DNA of 64,000 nucleotides. It comes from Burhinus oedicnemus (taxonomy: Eukaryota > Chordata > Aves > Charadriiformes > Burhinidae). The position numbers and the translations under genes were made by a program. Shown here piece by piece: positions 13,361 through 25,487 of this stretch (position 1 is its first letter; each line of letters starts with the position of its first letter). Below the pieces are notes generated by a model. That model was not told the origin of the DNA, searched no databases, and saw only the letters and a list, made by a program, of their open reading frames with translations. Location: contig VFFE01005906.1 of assembly GCA_008921705.1 (NCBI GenBank), forward strand, positions 160,548 to 224,547. Direction: 5' to 3'.

Positions 13361-14495
13361 TGCTGCCCTGCGTGTGCTGGTGCTTTGTCTGTCACTACTG
13401 TGCCAGTGGGCAATGGCAACACGTAGCTTTTGGTGGTGATTAGCATCTTCATGCCAGTGAGTTATGGCATGGTAGCAATGTGTGCTTGTCGTATTAAATG
13501 AGAATATACTTACACTCACACCACTGTTCAGCATCAGTTTTTCAATTTAATCTGAGCTGTGAGGTGGCCTTCCTGTCAGGGGAACGTTTTTCTCCATAGC
13601 CCTAACGCATCTTTATATTAAACCTCATATTCCCTATTGAAGACCCATCAAGAGTAGTTGATGCATCTTCATCTTTGAAGCCATTAGTCCCCAGCAGTGG
13701 ATCCTTAGCCTGGATCAGAAGGTGGTCCTATGTTTTCCCTGTTGTGGTGGCTAAATGGGAGCAGAGCTGTTTTGGCTGTTGGTACCTGTACAGTAGAGCA
13801 CAGAGTGAATTTTGGCTTTTGAAAATAATATTTTTATGGGAAAAGTAGGCTCTTGTACATGTTAGAGATGAAGCTCTCCATTACAAGAGATCAATATTGC
13901 TAGGAAAGAGGGGAATGAGTGTGTCAGGGAAGGAAAGGGGCACAGTTAGGGCTGAGTATTGGTGTACGGGGTAAGGGGGGGGGCACATGAGGTAAGGGGG
14001 AACCTGACTCAATGGCAGTGTGTGGCAGCAGGGAGGCTGTGCCTGTAGGGATGGGACAGAAATAGCTGTGAAGGTAGACTAAGAGAGGGGAGTGGGGGGT
14101 TATTTGTGAGAGAGTATCATGATGTTGGTAGACTGAAGTTTTTAAGTATCTAATCGTTTTGTTTCTCCCTTTAGCAATGGAGCATACCCTTTCTGGTTCA
14201 GTGTTCCCTTTCCCTGCAAATGTACACATCCATCACATCTCCTCAACTTCACTGTTTGCTTTTTTAGTTTGTTTTTAAGCTACCTGATTCTTAATACTTA
14301 CTAATTCTTTATTCCAGCAATTTCCTGATCTTTCCCAGTATTTTTCTTTCTTACCCCTTAAGTTATGGTGCCCAGAATCAGAGTGTTTGAGATAGGAGTT
14401 GCCATAGATTGATACTGGGAGGGGCTTTTGTGTGCCTTGGTCATTTACATATGCATCACACATTGGCTTTTTCTTTCTACTTTATTGTGCTACAG

Positions 14496-14569
14496 GTTCG
14501 TCTTCACTTTGCTCCCTCCAAGAACTTCTGTTACGCTCGAGTGTCTGTTATTCAGTGGGAAACAAGCAG
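14496..14569 (+). other. Weak candidate exon in a low-stop interval (74 nt)
   Basis: The acceptor-like 'tttattgtgctacag' ends at 14,495 and a donor-like 'agcag|gtagac' follows at 14,570. One frame is open for 24 codons and reads through 'LHFAPSKNFCYARVSVIQWE' before closing at TAG on entering the intron. Surrounding DNA (14.45-15.25 kb) is poor in stops on both strands, which weakens the argument. The protein is not recognised. Confidence 0.12.
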
Positions 14570-16599
14570 GTAGACTGCGAACCCGATACACAGCCCCTCT
14601 GAAACTCGGTGTTAGCGTTCCTTGCTCACACAGAAGTGCTGCTGGTGCTAGGCAAGTGGCCTTGCCATCATCCTGTGCAGACATGGCTGGCTTACCCGAG
14701 TGCGGAGGGAAAGGGTTCAAGCAAATTCCAGCTCCTGGCCTTTGCTGCACAAAAAAGGGTCAGGGCCCGGAGCCAACTAGACTCAGTTTCATCAGGAAGG
14801 TGAGTCATCTGGCTTCTAAGAATAGCAGGGGAAAAGGAGGAGAGACACAGCTGCAGGCGAGGTGGGAGGAGGCAGCGCTGCTTCCAGTATGTTAATGAAG
14901 TTCTATCTACGTGTACAAATTCAGTCCACCTGTGCTGCGCTTGCACTTTCATTTCCCCATGAATCAGCTTGATCTTCACTTGCTGCTGCTGTACCGGCCT
15001 TGGGAGCCCCAAAGGACCAGGGTTTGTTCAGAGGAATAAATGATGGGAAACCGTGTGATTTCTCGGCCTGGATGGTGCCCCAGCCTCCTGAGACTTGCTC
15101 CCTTGGGAGTCCCTTGCCAGTGGTGCTCAGTAGTCTGGCAGTGACGCCATCTGGCATCAGACAAAGCAAGGGTTGGGTTTATAAATATTTTTTATTATTA
15201 TTTGTACACAGCCAGTTTAATAAAATTTCCAAATGACCTGCAACAGAAAATTCTTCCTTCTTGAGATCTTGCAAGTTTTTCCTCTATGCCTGTGCATGTG
15301 GTTTGAGGGGCAAGTATGCAGATGGTTTTGCAGCTCCCTGTTAAAGCAGGTTGAAGAGCATCCTAGTTTGTATTGCAGCTGAATGTTCCTCGCAAACAGC
15401 CAAGAACATTTGTGTTTAAGAATACCTGCTCCATTTTCCTTCCTGTTACAACCCTTGTCACTTTGTACGGCTTTTGTTGGAAATGGCATTATTGCCTGCA
15501 GCCTCCTGGTCTTTCTTGTTAGGAAGTTTTTTTTGTGCATTGGTATGGCAATTTTGCAGCTCCTGTGCACCTGAAAGGCCAAATGTGCTGGAGTAATCAG
15601 ATTTCCCAATTCTCCCTCAGTGCTTGAGAAGACCAGTGCTAAGTCTCATGATGAGGCATTTTTGACACAGGCCTACAGAGAGGATCTGGTTATGTGGAGG
15701 GCCTGTGCCACTAGGCTGCAAGGAAGGAATATGTTTTCCAGATATAGGTCACTCAGCAGCATAGTCCTTGCTTACAGGTCAGTGTTGTGGCCTTGCTTCT
15801 CCTTGCTGACCTCGCGTGCTGGTGGGTGATATGCTGGCTGGCAGCTCTGTTGAGCTAACCCAGCTGCATCTGGCTTGTGAATAAAGCGGGAAGAGGAATA
15901 GGAGTATCTGATCTGTGTAGCTCTTCTAATATACCTTTCTGTGGGTATTAAAAAATCCTCTCCCAGACTGCACATTCGTATTTGTACAAGGGTGTATTCA
16001 AGTAAAGTAGGGCCTAGTTCAGACAGTTTTGCTGTGATGGATCCAGGTTTGTTCCTGGCTGAAAATGATCTCAGGCAAGCTGCTTAACCAAAATTTTGAA
16101 TGCCTGCTTTGATACTTTGCACTAATGTCTGTTCCCTCTCCGTTAGCCCCATGTGACAGAACATAGTCCCTTTCTCTTTCTGTTCACTCCTGTACACTTT
16201 CAGTAGGTGCCTTAATCATGTGTCAATCACAAGCAACCAAGAGTGAATGTCAAAATGAAGCTCTTATTGAGTACTTAGGAAAATATCAGCCATCAAGTGG
16301 TCAAACTGTACTTTCCTCACATGCAAAAAGGGGTGAGTTTTGCCATTCTCGCAGCTCACCTGCCTCCAGCTGAGCCAAGACAAAGAAATAGACCACACAG
16401 CATGGATTCTGGAAAGTGAAGTTGATTATATATATATTTTTTTTTTTAAATCTCTAATTTTTTATAATCTCCCACGTTACTAGTAACATGGGCTGATTTT
16501 TGTTTTTAATATCTGATTTCTATCTTGACTGCATTCCCTTAACCTTTCCTCAGAGGTCTTATTTTCTAAACCTTTGATGGATTTTGCTGCCCCTCCTGC

Positions 16600-16830
16600 T
16601 GATGTTTTTCATTTATTGGAGGAGAATAAAATAATAATTATAATAATAAAACCCACTGTTTTGCTGGAGGCAATTCGCTGGTTGAGGTTTTCATGTGAAC
16701 CCAGCCCTCTTAATCCTAGCAAACAGGATTCTCCTCCTAATCTCTAATCCCCGAGTACTTTAGCTATTAATCTTGAGAAGCATTTTCCCCTCCCCATCTG
16801 AGATTAACCTGAGAGTGGTTACCCATGGTT
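16600..16830. promoter_or_regulatory. Candidate enhancer: cluster of TAATCC/TAATCT homeodomain sites
   Basis: Within about 100 bp lie TAATCC at 16,711 and 16,745, TAATCT at 16,738 and 16,768, and AGATTA at 16,801. These are core sites of the K50 (bicoid-like) homeodomain proteins such as OTX, CRX and PITX. A short (ATA)n-type stretch sits just upstream at 16,625-16,650. The density is above chance expectation for a 6-mer, but conservation is unknown. No gene is nearby to name a target. Confidence 0.3.
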
Positions 16831-19800
16831 ACTGGCCCCTTTTTTTCTCCTGCTTTCCCATGAGGTTTGGAGACTCAGGGAGATGAGTGTCGAATTCTGG
16901 GCCTTTCATCTTGGTGCATTTGGTTTCTGGGCTTTTGGATACCTTCTTTTATCTGACTGGTTTGATGGATTCTTATTCAGCAGGAAAAACATAGGCAACT
17001 CACCATCGCTTGGCAGCTTCCATCCAATCACAGACAAGAGCATCTGAATCTCTGGGTTTTTTCAGTGGAATAGGGAGACAGACCTTATTTTGGCTTTACA
17101 AAAGAGAAAAAAAAAAATAGTAGTGTGAAACGAAGGAACCTTCTTTAGACAACAGTTTTCTTCCCCTATATTTGCTTTTCGGGAATTACAGTGTGAAATT
17201 CTGTTTTCTGCTACAATTTTTTTTTCCTTCTGAATGTGTCAGGTTGTTCACTTATTTTCTGCATGTTGTTATTTACAAGCTTTGAGTGTTCTTTGCCAGC
17301 TTGCTCTTGAGGCTCTGTGTGTGGAGCTGGCCTGTCAGCTTGGGATTCCTATTGCAGCTTGGGACTCCTGATTCTGTTCTCTTGCATAGGCTGGGTCACA
17401 CATACTACTCCCGGATTAGTATTTCTGGAGCGTTGGATGGGCTGCCCGCTGCTAACTAACTACAGGTGTTTGTGTGCTGAGCTGCATGCTATGGGTTGTT
17501 CCTGTAGAGCTGTGTCATGGATCCAGAAGGGTTTAGTCTAGCGGATCTTTTCCCCTATCAAATTCGTACCCTCTGCCCACGCCTGACTGTTCCTTGCAGT
17601 GTATTTCAGGGGGAGCCATTTCTGAATGTATTCTTACTCTCCTAAACGTGAGCTCAGAGCTGCTCTTGAGACCAAACTTGCTTGCTCTGCAAGAAAGCAG
17701 TTTTGTGAGCAAACCTCCAGTGTGTCTTCCTGAGAGCCTCCTAGGTGTCAGCATGGTTGCAGACAGCTTTTGTGAAGGCCATCAGCAGTTGTCACAGCAG
17801 CAGTCTTGGGCTGGAGTGAGGGTGTGCTATGAATGTGACTTGGTGGGGCTGCTGAACAGCATGAAATGTCCTAAGTGAGTGGGATGCAAGCCATTAACTG
17901 AGGACACTGTTCTGTAGCCCTCATCATTGGTAAACATTGCCTGACATTTTTCCACCTCACATTTTTTTTTCTTTGCTGAGATTTATCCAATGATTTACTT
18001 TCTTTAACTGTTAATTCACAATGGAACGAAAGTCTTTGGTTCCTGAGTCCTAGTTTGCCCTTCTGATTAGTATATCTGCTAAACGTAGAAGTTAGTACAA
18101 CTGCTTCTGAAAGGTTTGTTGGGAATTTCTGTTGCCCTGTGCTGCCAGAAGAGACAAGGGAAATCCCTGCTTTGTGCTAGCCATACAGGAAAGCAAAGGG
18201 GAACGTGAATGCAGGAGAAAGGGACAACCTGGGAGCAAGAGCCCTAGCTTTGGCATCACAGGTACCTGTGAAATTGTGGGTAAAATGCAAGAGATTAAAA
18301 AAGATTGGAGTATTTCTTCATTACAGGGATAGGGCAAGGTTTTAAACTCATTACTGTTCTGGTTTTGGTGATTTGACTTAGAAACACTGGGTGAAGTAAG
18401 TGTACATTTCCCCCAAGTTCTTGTGCCCCTTCTTACCTCCTTGTGCCAGGTAAACATCTCAAATTCACTGCATATTTTTAAAGCAAGAATTCAGGATTTT
18501 AATATTTTTTCCCTATATGGCACACATACTTTCAAAGTGTTTTACAAGGCACTTATGCAGGAGTCATCTTTTCATACCTGAAAGACCATGTCACCCCCAA
18601 GTGGAAAGAACACACTGTGCACTACAGCAGTACGGAGGAAGAAGAAGCTTTTGTTCATTGTAAATGCTTGAGGGCCTTTGTGCTTAAACAGAAATGCAGA
18701 ACCCATCTTCTGTAACGTCATGGTGCTCTCTAGCACTGCGTGGAGGTGATTTGTGGCACCTTCTCAGGAGGAGTGCTCTCTCCTGAGTCACCTGAGTCTT
18801 GTCCTGCTGATGCATACACTATCTTTAGAGCTCTCCTGTTTGACTCACTGTTTTGTCCCCTGGAAATTTTTACTCCTAAAAGGTAATGACAAAATAGGGT
18901 CTTTCCTAATTTTAAGGATGCTTGTAATTTGTTTTTGGTGAATGATGATTGGGAATGATGATGGAATTGATTTTACTTTGAGCTAGCAGGTTTTGTCTCA
19001 TGGTCATCTTCCTGAGGATGGACAGACTGTCATGTCGTGTTTCCCCCAATTCTGTTGCTGCTTCTGTTCTCCTCTCTGGTGGTCTGAAACAGGAAGCTTC
19101 TCCGTTCAGCTCGTTGCTCACTGCCAGAGTGTGTGCGGGTATTTTCCTGGTGTGGTAAGAATACGGAACCCTAGCAATCTTGTGTAACTGTCAGAAGTGT
19201 AGGTGAAGGTTGGAAAGGAAAATGGGGAAGTCCCCTATGAGCTGGTTTGCACTCCGCTGTGTGGGAAGTCAGGTGCCAGCCAAAGGCCTAGAGGATCATG
19301 GGGTTTCTTTTACCTCCTCTCTGACAGAATGTGTGCAGCCCAGTGCTCTCCAGTACAGCAGGGCACTGGGACAGAGCACAGAGGTATTGTCTGTGCTGGG
19401 GCAGGTGCATGATGACTGAGCTGTGACTTGAGCTTCTTAGCAGGCAGAAGAGGAACAATGTATGCTGCCCAAAGATGTAAAACTGGATTGAGTCAAAACT
19501 GAGTAGTTTTCTATTCCCTTTGCTCTATTTTTGAATTCACTGTACTTTCTCATTCTAAATGCTATTCCTGGAGAAAATGTGGTGTTGACTGTGGTGGAAC
19601 TGTTTTCTGCTGTTTCATTCCACTGTCATGCAGTATCTCTGTCCAGCTGTGTCTCTTGAAGGATCCTTTGATCGTGAAGAATCATTAGCAATAAGAGAAC
19701 AGGCATATGACTTAACAAAAATGCTGTTTCTTGTCATCAGTCTTGCACCAGACACACCCAAATTACTTCATCTGTCTCTCCTTGTCTTTTGCATTGGCTA

Positions 19801-20262
19801 ACAGTGTTTGTTTAACTTAAGGAAAAAAAAAAAAGGATATTTATTCCATTTTAACTTTGAAGTTTTACAAGGAGTGTGTGGCAAAATGAATAAGAAGAAT
19901 TAAAAGAATGAAATCAACCTTTCCACGTGTCCATTCCCTCTAAGTCAGTGGCCTTCCATGTGAAACGGGTGTAACTGAGCTACATCTTTTGAGGGCTGCA
20001 GCCAAACTGGGGTCCAGGGGGAGTCAGAGAAAGGTTTTGTAATTTACTTCACTGAGGATTAAGTAGTTGTAGCATTTGGGCCAGTGTATTTGTCTGCTGC
20101 TTAGCTATATTTAGGGGCATACAAAATCAGGCTGGAAATCTCAAGGGAACTTGCTTTTCCCCCTCATGCTGCTGTTCTAAATAATTTCAGGGTCTTTTCA
20201 GTAATGTGTGTGAGAATACATTTGAAGATGTTAGGTATGGCATACCCCGTATATATCGTTTT
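16831..20262. other. No gene recognised
   Basis: Unique sequence with short homopolymers. A 'tttcaaagtgttttacaagg' string near 18,530 may be a scrap of an ancient repeat. Nothing else stands out. Confidence 0.6.
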
Positions 20263-20304
20263 GGTGTGCGTGTATATATATATGTGTATATATATATATA
20301 TATA
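20263..20304. repeat. Alternating TA/TG microsatellite
   Basis: A purine-pyrimidine alternating stretch starts as a GTGTGCG motif and continues as (TA)n with TG interruptions. It follows a short 'gtatatatc' stretch at 20,249. The overlapping short frames encoding Tyr/Ile repeats are artefacts. Confidence 0.95.
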
Positions 20305-21781
20305 GCAGCACAGCTGAGGCCTGCCCACATCATGCGTGGATGTGCCAGGGAGGGAAGGGATAGGCCTGGGAGAGGAGCAGGAGCAGTTCCACTGCAGAAA
20401 AGCTATAAAGATGCTTGGCTGCCCCTGCCTCCAGCCAGGAGCTGAGGTGAGTGTCAATGCTGGGGACTCGTGGGGCTTCCCCAGTGCCACCTTCACCCAA
20501 AGGCCAGGCATTACAAACTTGTGCTCTTCCAGATCATGATGTCCATGAAGACCAATTCTGAAAGCTTTATTTGTCTTTGTCTTTCCTCCTGCCTCAGTTG
20601 TCTTTGGCAGGCAGGCTCAGGTAGCTTACCTTTATGATAGCGTGGGACCAAACAGATTGTAGCAGGAGCCGTGTGTGACACTCCAGTGAGCTGTTGGTGT
20701 TTAGCAGTGATTAGCTTTTTTAAAGACCCTTTTCTTTATCTGGTGGGGATTTTAATTTTTCCTTTCTCATTGCTTTGCTTCTTATTGATTTAAAGAAAAA
20801 AAAAATGAGCCAAAGCCTTGTTTGGTAATAGAATATTGATGAGAAGGCTGGAGAAAGAGAGAGGGATGGTGGAAGTCTTTGTTCCTGTTCGACAAAAGAT
20901 GGAGAAGACAGGGGAAGAAATGTGAATGTATATGGGGAGGAGGGACGGGGGAGAGAAGAAAGAGTTATTTAAAATCACAGCTAGGAAATCACTCTTCCAG
21001 TCTACGTGGCCACAGCAAGATCAATTTTCAATTTCAGTTTCCCTGCCTTTTGTGTTTCGAGACACTTGGATGCTGCTGGAGATGGGGGATCTGCCAGCAA
21101 CTGTTTGTTTAAAACAAATTGTCAGTAGGTATTTTTTTTCAGATGAACTGCTTCCTAGATCAATTTAACATGCTGTAAGGAGAAAGAAGGGAGAACCACG
21201 AGGCCCTGCTCTCAAGAGTCGCATTTACACCAGCGCAATTTTGGTCATGTCCGTGGCTTTACTTCTCGGCTCAGTGAGGTGTGAGGAGTGAATCGAGCAG
21301 GCCCTTGTTTCATAGATCCATTTGGTGTCACATGAGGTGTTGAGTGTGAAAGAGTAAATGCGCCAGACACAGCTGAATGGCATGATTTTAAGCAACCATG
21401 CAGTGTCTGTGCTTCGTATCTCTGCAGGATCTTGGATTAACAATAGATCAGCTCTTTTATCTGTAGTTTAGCGTACGGCAATACAGCATCAACTGCTATT
21501 GATAATCAAACTGAAGAGTCTGCTGTGTAAATCAGTGTTGCTCATTTTGTTGAGCACATAGAGATGAAGATTTGGCTCAGAAAGTTTAAATCATTACTTG
21601 ATACAAATGCTATTATCTTTGCTGCGTCTTCAAAGCAATGATGAATATGAAAAGCAAGAAAGGTCCCTTTCCCACCCCAATCAATTTCTACAGAAACTTC
21701 TATATTTAAAAAAAAAAAAATAGTTTGTGTTGAAATGTGCAGAATGAGGGGTAACCATTTGCCCTCCTAACCAATGAAATC

Positions 21782-21832
21782 TGTTTGGTTTGGGGTTTTT
21801 TGTTTGTTGGTTTGTTTTTTGTTTTTTTTTTA
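21782..21832 (+). repeat. G/T low-complexity tract
   Basis: T runs separated by G or GG on the + strand with no A or C, the same style as the 2.0-kb tract. Confidence 0.92.
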
Positions 21833-22069
21833 ATAGACATAAATCTCAAACCTCATGGAAAAAAATTTGAAAAATTGCAATTTTCTCAACACAATATGGA
21901 GAGGTAGATTCAAAGGAGGCTGAGTTTACAACACAAAATTATGTATTCTAACATTTTATTCCTTTCAGCACCTTTAATGAAGGCTGTACTTGAAACTAAA
22001 TAATTGGGTGGAGATGTCTTGGAATAAAATGACTGAATATTTTTAGGCCGATACTCAGATTTTCATGTA

Positions 22070-22470
22070 CAGAATGGGCAAGTAGTTCCTCCTAATCGTC
22101 ACAGCAATTGCCAGCACAAGTCACTTCTAAGCTACTCAACTGTCTTTTGCACACAGAGCTGTAATAATTTTGTGGGGGCAATTCTGAAAACTCGGGTCTG
22201 TAATTTTAGACACAGAAGTCAGAGTTATACCCTGAAAAAATATTGCTATTGGTTTGTGTAATCCCATTTTCAAGATAAATTTAAGCAAGAAGCAATAAAA
22301 ACACCTCGTGATTAATTTTTCTATAAATCAGTTCCTTCAGCCTATTCATCGTTCATATCTCTCGTCTCTGAACTCTTGCTTTTGACATCACATGATGTAA
22401 TTGGCACATACTTAATGATTGTATTGCACGAGTGCGAAACTCATGACTCTGTATGGAGGGCTGTCTGTGT
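22070..22470. promoter_or_regulatory. Candidate conserved non-coding element
   Basis: A stretch free of recognisable repeats and holding several regulatory-looking motifs: an inverted CCAAT ('attgg', about 22,249), CAATAAAA (22,293), 'gattaattttt' and a MEF2-like CTATAAATC near 22,321, and a short palindrome acatca-ca-tgatgt (22,385-22,398) overlapping the CRE variant TGACATCA. Function is inferred only from motif content. Confidence 0.22.
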
Positions 22471-23054
22471 CCTGCATGGCTCCTCTGTTTGTGGACACAG
22501 AGTAGGACCGAGTCTTTAGCCAGTGTGAGAACTCCCTGGTGCAGAGGGGGCAACACGGCGGCTCTGTGTCCCCTGGCAGTGCCTGGGAAAGCAAGGCTGG
22601 CCACTACTGGGGCTGAATTCAGTGCACATGGGTTATTGCCACAACAGGGTGGCCCTTGCCAGCAGTCGTGTGCTGCTCAGCATCTGCTCCAGTGTTTCTG
22701 GCAGCCATGAGAGCAGCAGGCTATCTTTGCAGGGCTTGTCCCTGTCTCTTCATCCTTTCCCTTCTGCCCTTGGGCAGGAACTGCTCAACTCCTTTGAATT
22801 TCCATTTTCTCTGTAGTGGTATGAAGACTTAGGTTGGTTCCTGTTACCACTCTCCATGGGCTGCAGGGAGATTGATCAGGCTTTTTGTGCCTATTACCAG
22901 AAACAGACCAGATGTCCAAAAAATGTTACTGAGAGACCAAGCTGTCTGGAGAAAAGACCCTCTTTTTGTTCCTCCTTGACTGGTGCCTAGCCTGACGGCG
23001 TACAGGCCAAAAAGTGTGATAAATGACATGTTTTCCCTGTCCTTTTGTTTTCAG

Positions 23055-23114
23055 TTTTCAGGAGATGCTGGTGAATTTTTGATGGAAATTCATTCAGCAT
23101 CTGCCATGGGCCAG
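23055..23114 (+). other. Weak candidate micro-exon (60 nt)
   Basis: A pyrimidine-rich acceptor 'ccttttgttttcag' ends at 23,054. A 'gccag|gtacac' donor follows at 23,115. The 60-nt interval is open in phase 0 as 'FSGDAGEFLMEIHSASAMGQ'. The donor lacks the usual G at +5 and a second AG lies at 23,060-23,061. The peptide is not recognised. Probably chance, listed because the acceptor is good. Confidence 0.12.
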
Positions 23115-24884
23115 GTACACGTTCTACAAATCCAGTTATTTTCATCTCTGTCAACGTTACGTCAGTCTTCATTTATACCTCCTCCTGATGTTTTGAGTTA
23201 GTGGTAGGTGTGTTTCTGCCAGTGCGACAGCACCCCAAGTATTCCCTTTCTGTTTTAGTCTGAGGTGCTCACAGAGCTCTGCTGATGCTTGTCAGTGCTA
23301 TGCAAGAGTAAGAGAAGGAAATACAGTTTATGTCAGTAATAGATAACAAGAGACGGTGGAGTAACTTGCACGGAGTTTAAGGAGGCAATAACAGACAGGA
23401 TAGTAAGAAACTTCTAAAGATGCCGGGAGTAAAATCTTAGCTCCCTTGGCCTCAATAATAAAAATTTCTCTGAGTTCACTTGTATTGGGATTTTACCCAA
23501 CCAGTATGACAGGACATAGGTGAAGTACTTGAGGCATGTGTTTTGGAGTTCAGTTTTTGACAAGTTTGTGGTAAGTGTGAAGGGAAGTGACTGTTTCAAA
23601 GTGATGGGGAAGAGGATCTGTAGTTCTGTGAAGGCCGCCTTTCTTTTTCTATTGTGTGATGAACTTGGCCAAAGATGCCTAAATATCTGCAGCTGTTTCG
23701 ACTACTTTGGTGCCTTAACCTTCTGCTATCTCTGAGCTGCTTTTGGCTGTGTGCCTTCTCCCCAGCCGACGAGGGTGTTCTTGTCTGATTAGGAGAAAAG
23801 GTGTTCGACACGGTTGAATTACTCCTTCTTTGAGACTGTCCTTTGTCCATGATAATTTGCAAGCTCTGGCTGCCCCCTGTTCATTTCTTTCTCTCCCCTT
23901 TTCTTCTCATCTCTCTCTTGTGTTAATTTCCTTAGGATAAAGTGACTCCAGTGCTGCGTTTGAGGGCAAAGTTTTGCCGGGAGAGCTGCTCAACTAGTTA
24001 AAACTGGTGTTGGGTATAAGCTTAGCCAGTATATAGTTTGCTGTTGGGATCTTTTCAGGTCTTTGTGCTGAGGAGCAATGCATTTTTGGTCAACAGCTGG
24101 ATAGGGAACTTCTAAGAAGAGATGATGATTCAGGAGAATGGTTTGAATTACTTCACACCAGAAATTTGCAAGAAATCAGTGATAGTTTTGGGAGTTAATA
24201 ATTCTGGACTTGCTGTGCTATGTGTGAGAAATCACTGAGGTTTGGATTGTAGAGGAGGTCACAAGGTGTGAGCTCCAAAACATTCTTCTGAAGTTGACAA
24301 AGTAATGAGATGTGAAAGTTTCACTGGGGCATAGAGCCTGTTACATTGCGTTGGAGACGTTATGGACAGTAAAGATGCAGCTGAGACTGAGCTCATGTAT
24401 CACAGCACTGGTTCTCCTGTTGGTTTGGAGATATGCATGGGTCACTTTGGGCACTGTTTCCAGTAGCAGTTGCTGATTGTGTTTGGGCTTGTTGTGTTTT
24501 TGGCCTTCAGCTTAAGACATATTTGACACTGTTCCCTGCATATCCCCTCCCACCTCCTGATACATTGAGCACCAGCAGTTGTTGGTGAAGTCAAGACAGA
24601 ACACAAGCTCACCAGAAATTGCCTGAGTGGGTAGGGATATACCTGGCAGCAGTAGGTATTGTACCTACATGGAGGAGCTGTGTAAACCATTGCAAGGGAG
24701 GATCATTTTCAGAGTACATCTATGAGTAGAGGAGATAATCACATTGCCAGTGAGTTTTATTGTTATTCCAGTTGATTACTGTTCATAACAAGGGTGAATT
24801 AATGAAGGGAAAACAAGCCACTGTACAGAAAATGCATCATGCTGGTATGCACTGTCCTTTCTGTGTGTATTTCTGCAGCATCCT

Positions 24885-24975
24885 GCTTTATATTTTGATT
24901 ACACATTCTTTGGAACAAAGACTGTCTTTATATGTTGTTTGTGCAATGCCTGGCTTATAACTGTGTGCTTTGATA
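24885..24975 (+). repeat. Possible L2-like LINE 3' tail
   Basis: The order 'ttctttggaacaaagactgtc' (about 24,906-24,926), then 'gtttgtgcaatgcctggctt' (24,939-24,958), resembles the 3' end shared by L2 LINEs and related amniote repeats, which carry a 'ctttgggg.agggactgtc' block followed by 'cagtgcctagcac'. Short and diverged, so this is tentative. Confidence 0.4.
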
Positions 24976-25279
24976 ATGCCAAAAATAGGAAAGGTGGCTG
25001 AGTGCATTGCTGCCACAGATGCAGCCAGGTGTGTATGGGCTGTACAGTGGGAGCATCTCTGTAATCAGAGTGCTCAGGTTTTGTCCCCGTAATGGGATAA
25101 AGGCTCTGGGAGGGGAAAGACCTGAGCTGACAGGGTCCTCTCTTTTTTTACCACGTTGTTACTTTAGGGACACGAGGCTCTTGAGTGAGAAATTTAGCGC
25201 GTAGTTGGTCTGCTGTTCCCAATGTCTCATTCTCGCTGTCAGCACAGTGCTGGCTGAAAGCCTGGCTGTTCCTCTCACC

Positions 25280-25283
<4 letters not shown>

Positions 25284-25311
<28 letters not shown>
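25284..25311. repeat. Poly-T run (28 T)
   Basis: Uninterrupted run of 28 T, followed by pyrimidine-rich sequence that leads to the acceptor-like AG at 25,352-25,353. Confidence 0.98.
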
Positions 25312-25353
25312 CCTCCTTGCTGAGCTTACTCATTCTGTTTGTCCTATTTTTAG

Positions 25354-25487
25354 GAAGTAGTGGTTTGCAGGGAACATCGGTCTCTCACTCGGAGGCTTTT
25401 GCTTTGTGACACCAGTGAGAGCTCCAAGTTGGCAGGCAGAGGGGAGGGCTTCTTGGCGATGACCTTCAAAATGGCAGACAGCAGCAG
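25354..25487 (+). other. Candidate exon (134 nt) with branch-point motif, acceptor and donor
   Basis: Upstream lie the 28-T run and further pyrimidines, a branch-point-like CTTAC (25,325-25,329) about 25 nt before the AG, and the acceptor 'cctatttttag|g'. Downstream is a donor of moderate quality, 'cagcag|gtaatg'. One frame, phase 0 from 25,354, is open across all 44 codons and meets TAA at the first codon completed by intron bases, which is how a true exon would look. Near the end of the frame are two in-frame ATGs (25,459 and 25,471); the second has an A at -3 and a G at +4, and the peptide there reads 'FLAMTFKMADSS'. I do not recognise the peptide. It could be a 5' or alternative exon of a host gene or a lncRNA exon, or a chance match. 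Confidence 0.25.

Larger units (their letters stand above)
10793..16599. other. No gene recognised; low-stop interval at 14.45-15.25 kb
   Basis: Unique sequence. A G4-capable G-run cluster lies at 13,968-14,000. The 14.45-15.25 kb part has few stops in several frames of both strands and more CpG than its surroundings; the longest frame (155 codons, + strand) looks non-protein in composition. Confidence 0.6.
20305..24884. other. No gene recognised; pyrimidine tract at 23.88 kb
   Basis: Unique sequence holding the putative element at 22.07-22.47 kb and the weak micro-exon at 23.06 kb. A 50-bp C/T-rich tract (about 23,885-23,935) ends in TTCCTTAG|G like an acceptor, but the following frame closes after about 20 codons without a donor. 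Confidence 0.6.

Noticed and set aside
16045..16110. 'ctcaggcaagctgcttaacc' as a MIR remnant
   Set aside because: Only about 20 bp resembles MIR; the flanks do not follow the family order.
23885..24002. Strong acceptor-like polypyrimidine tract ending TTCCTTAG|G
   Set aside because: The only long frame after it closes within about 21 codons and no donor is found; C/T tracts are common in introns.
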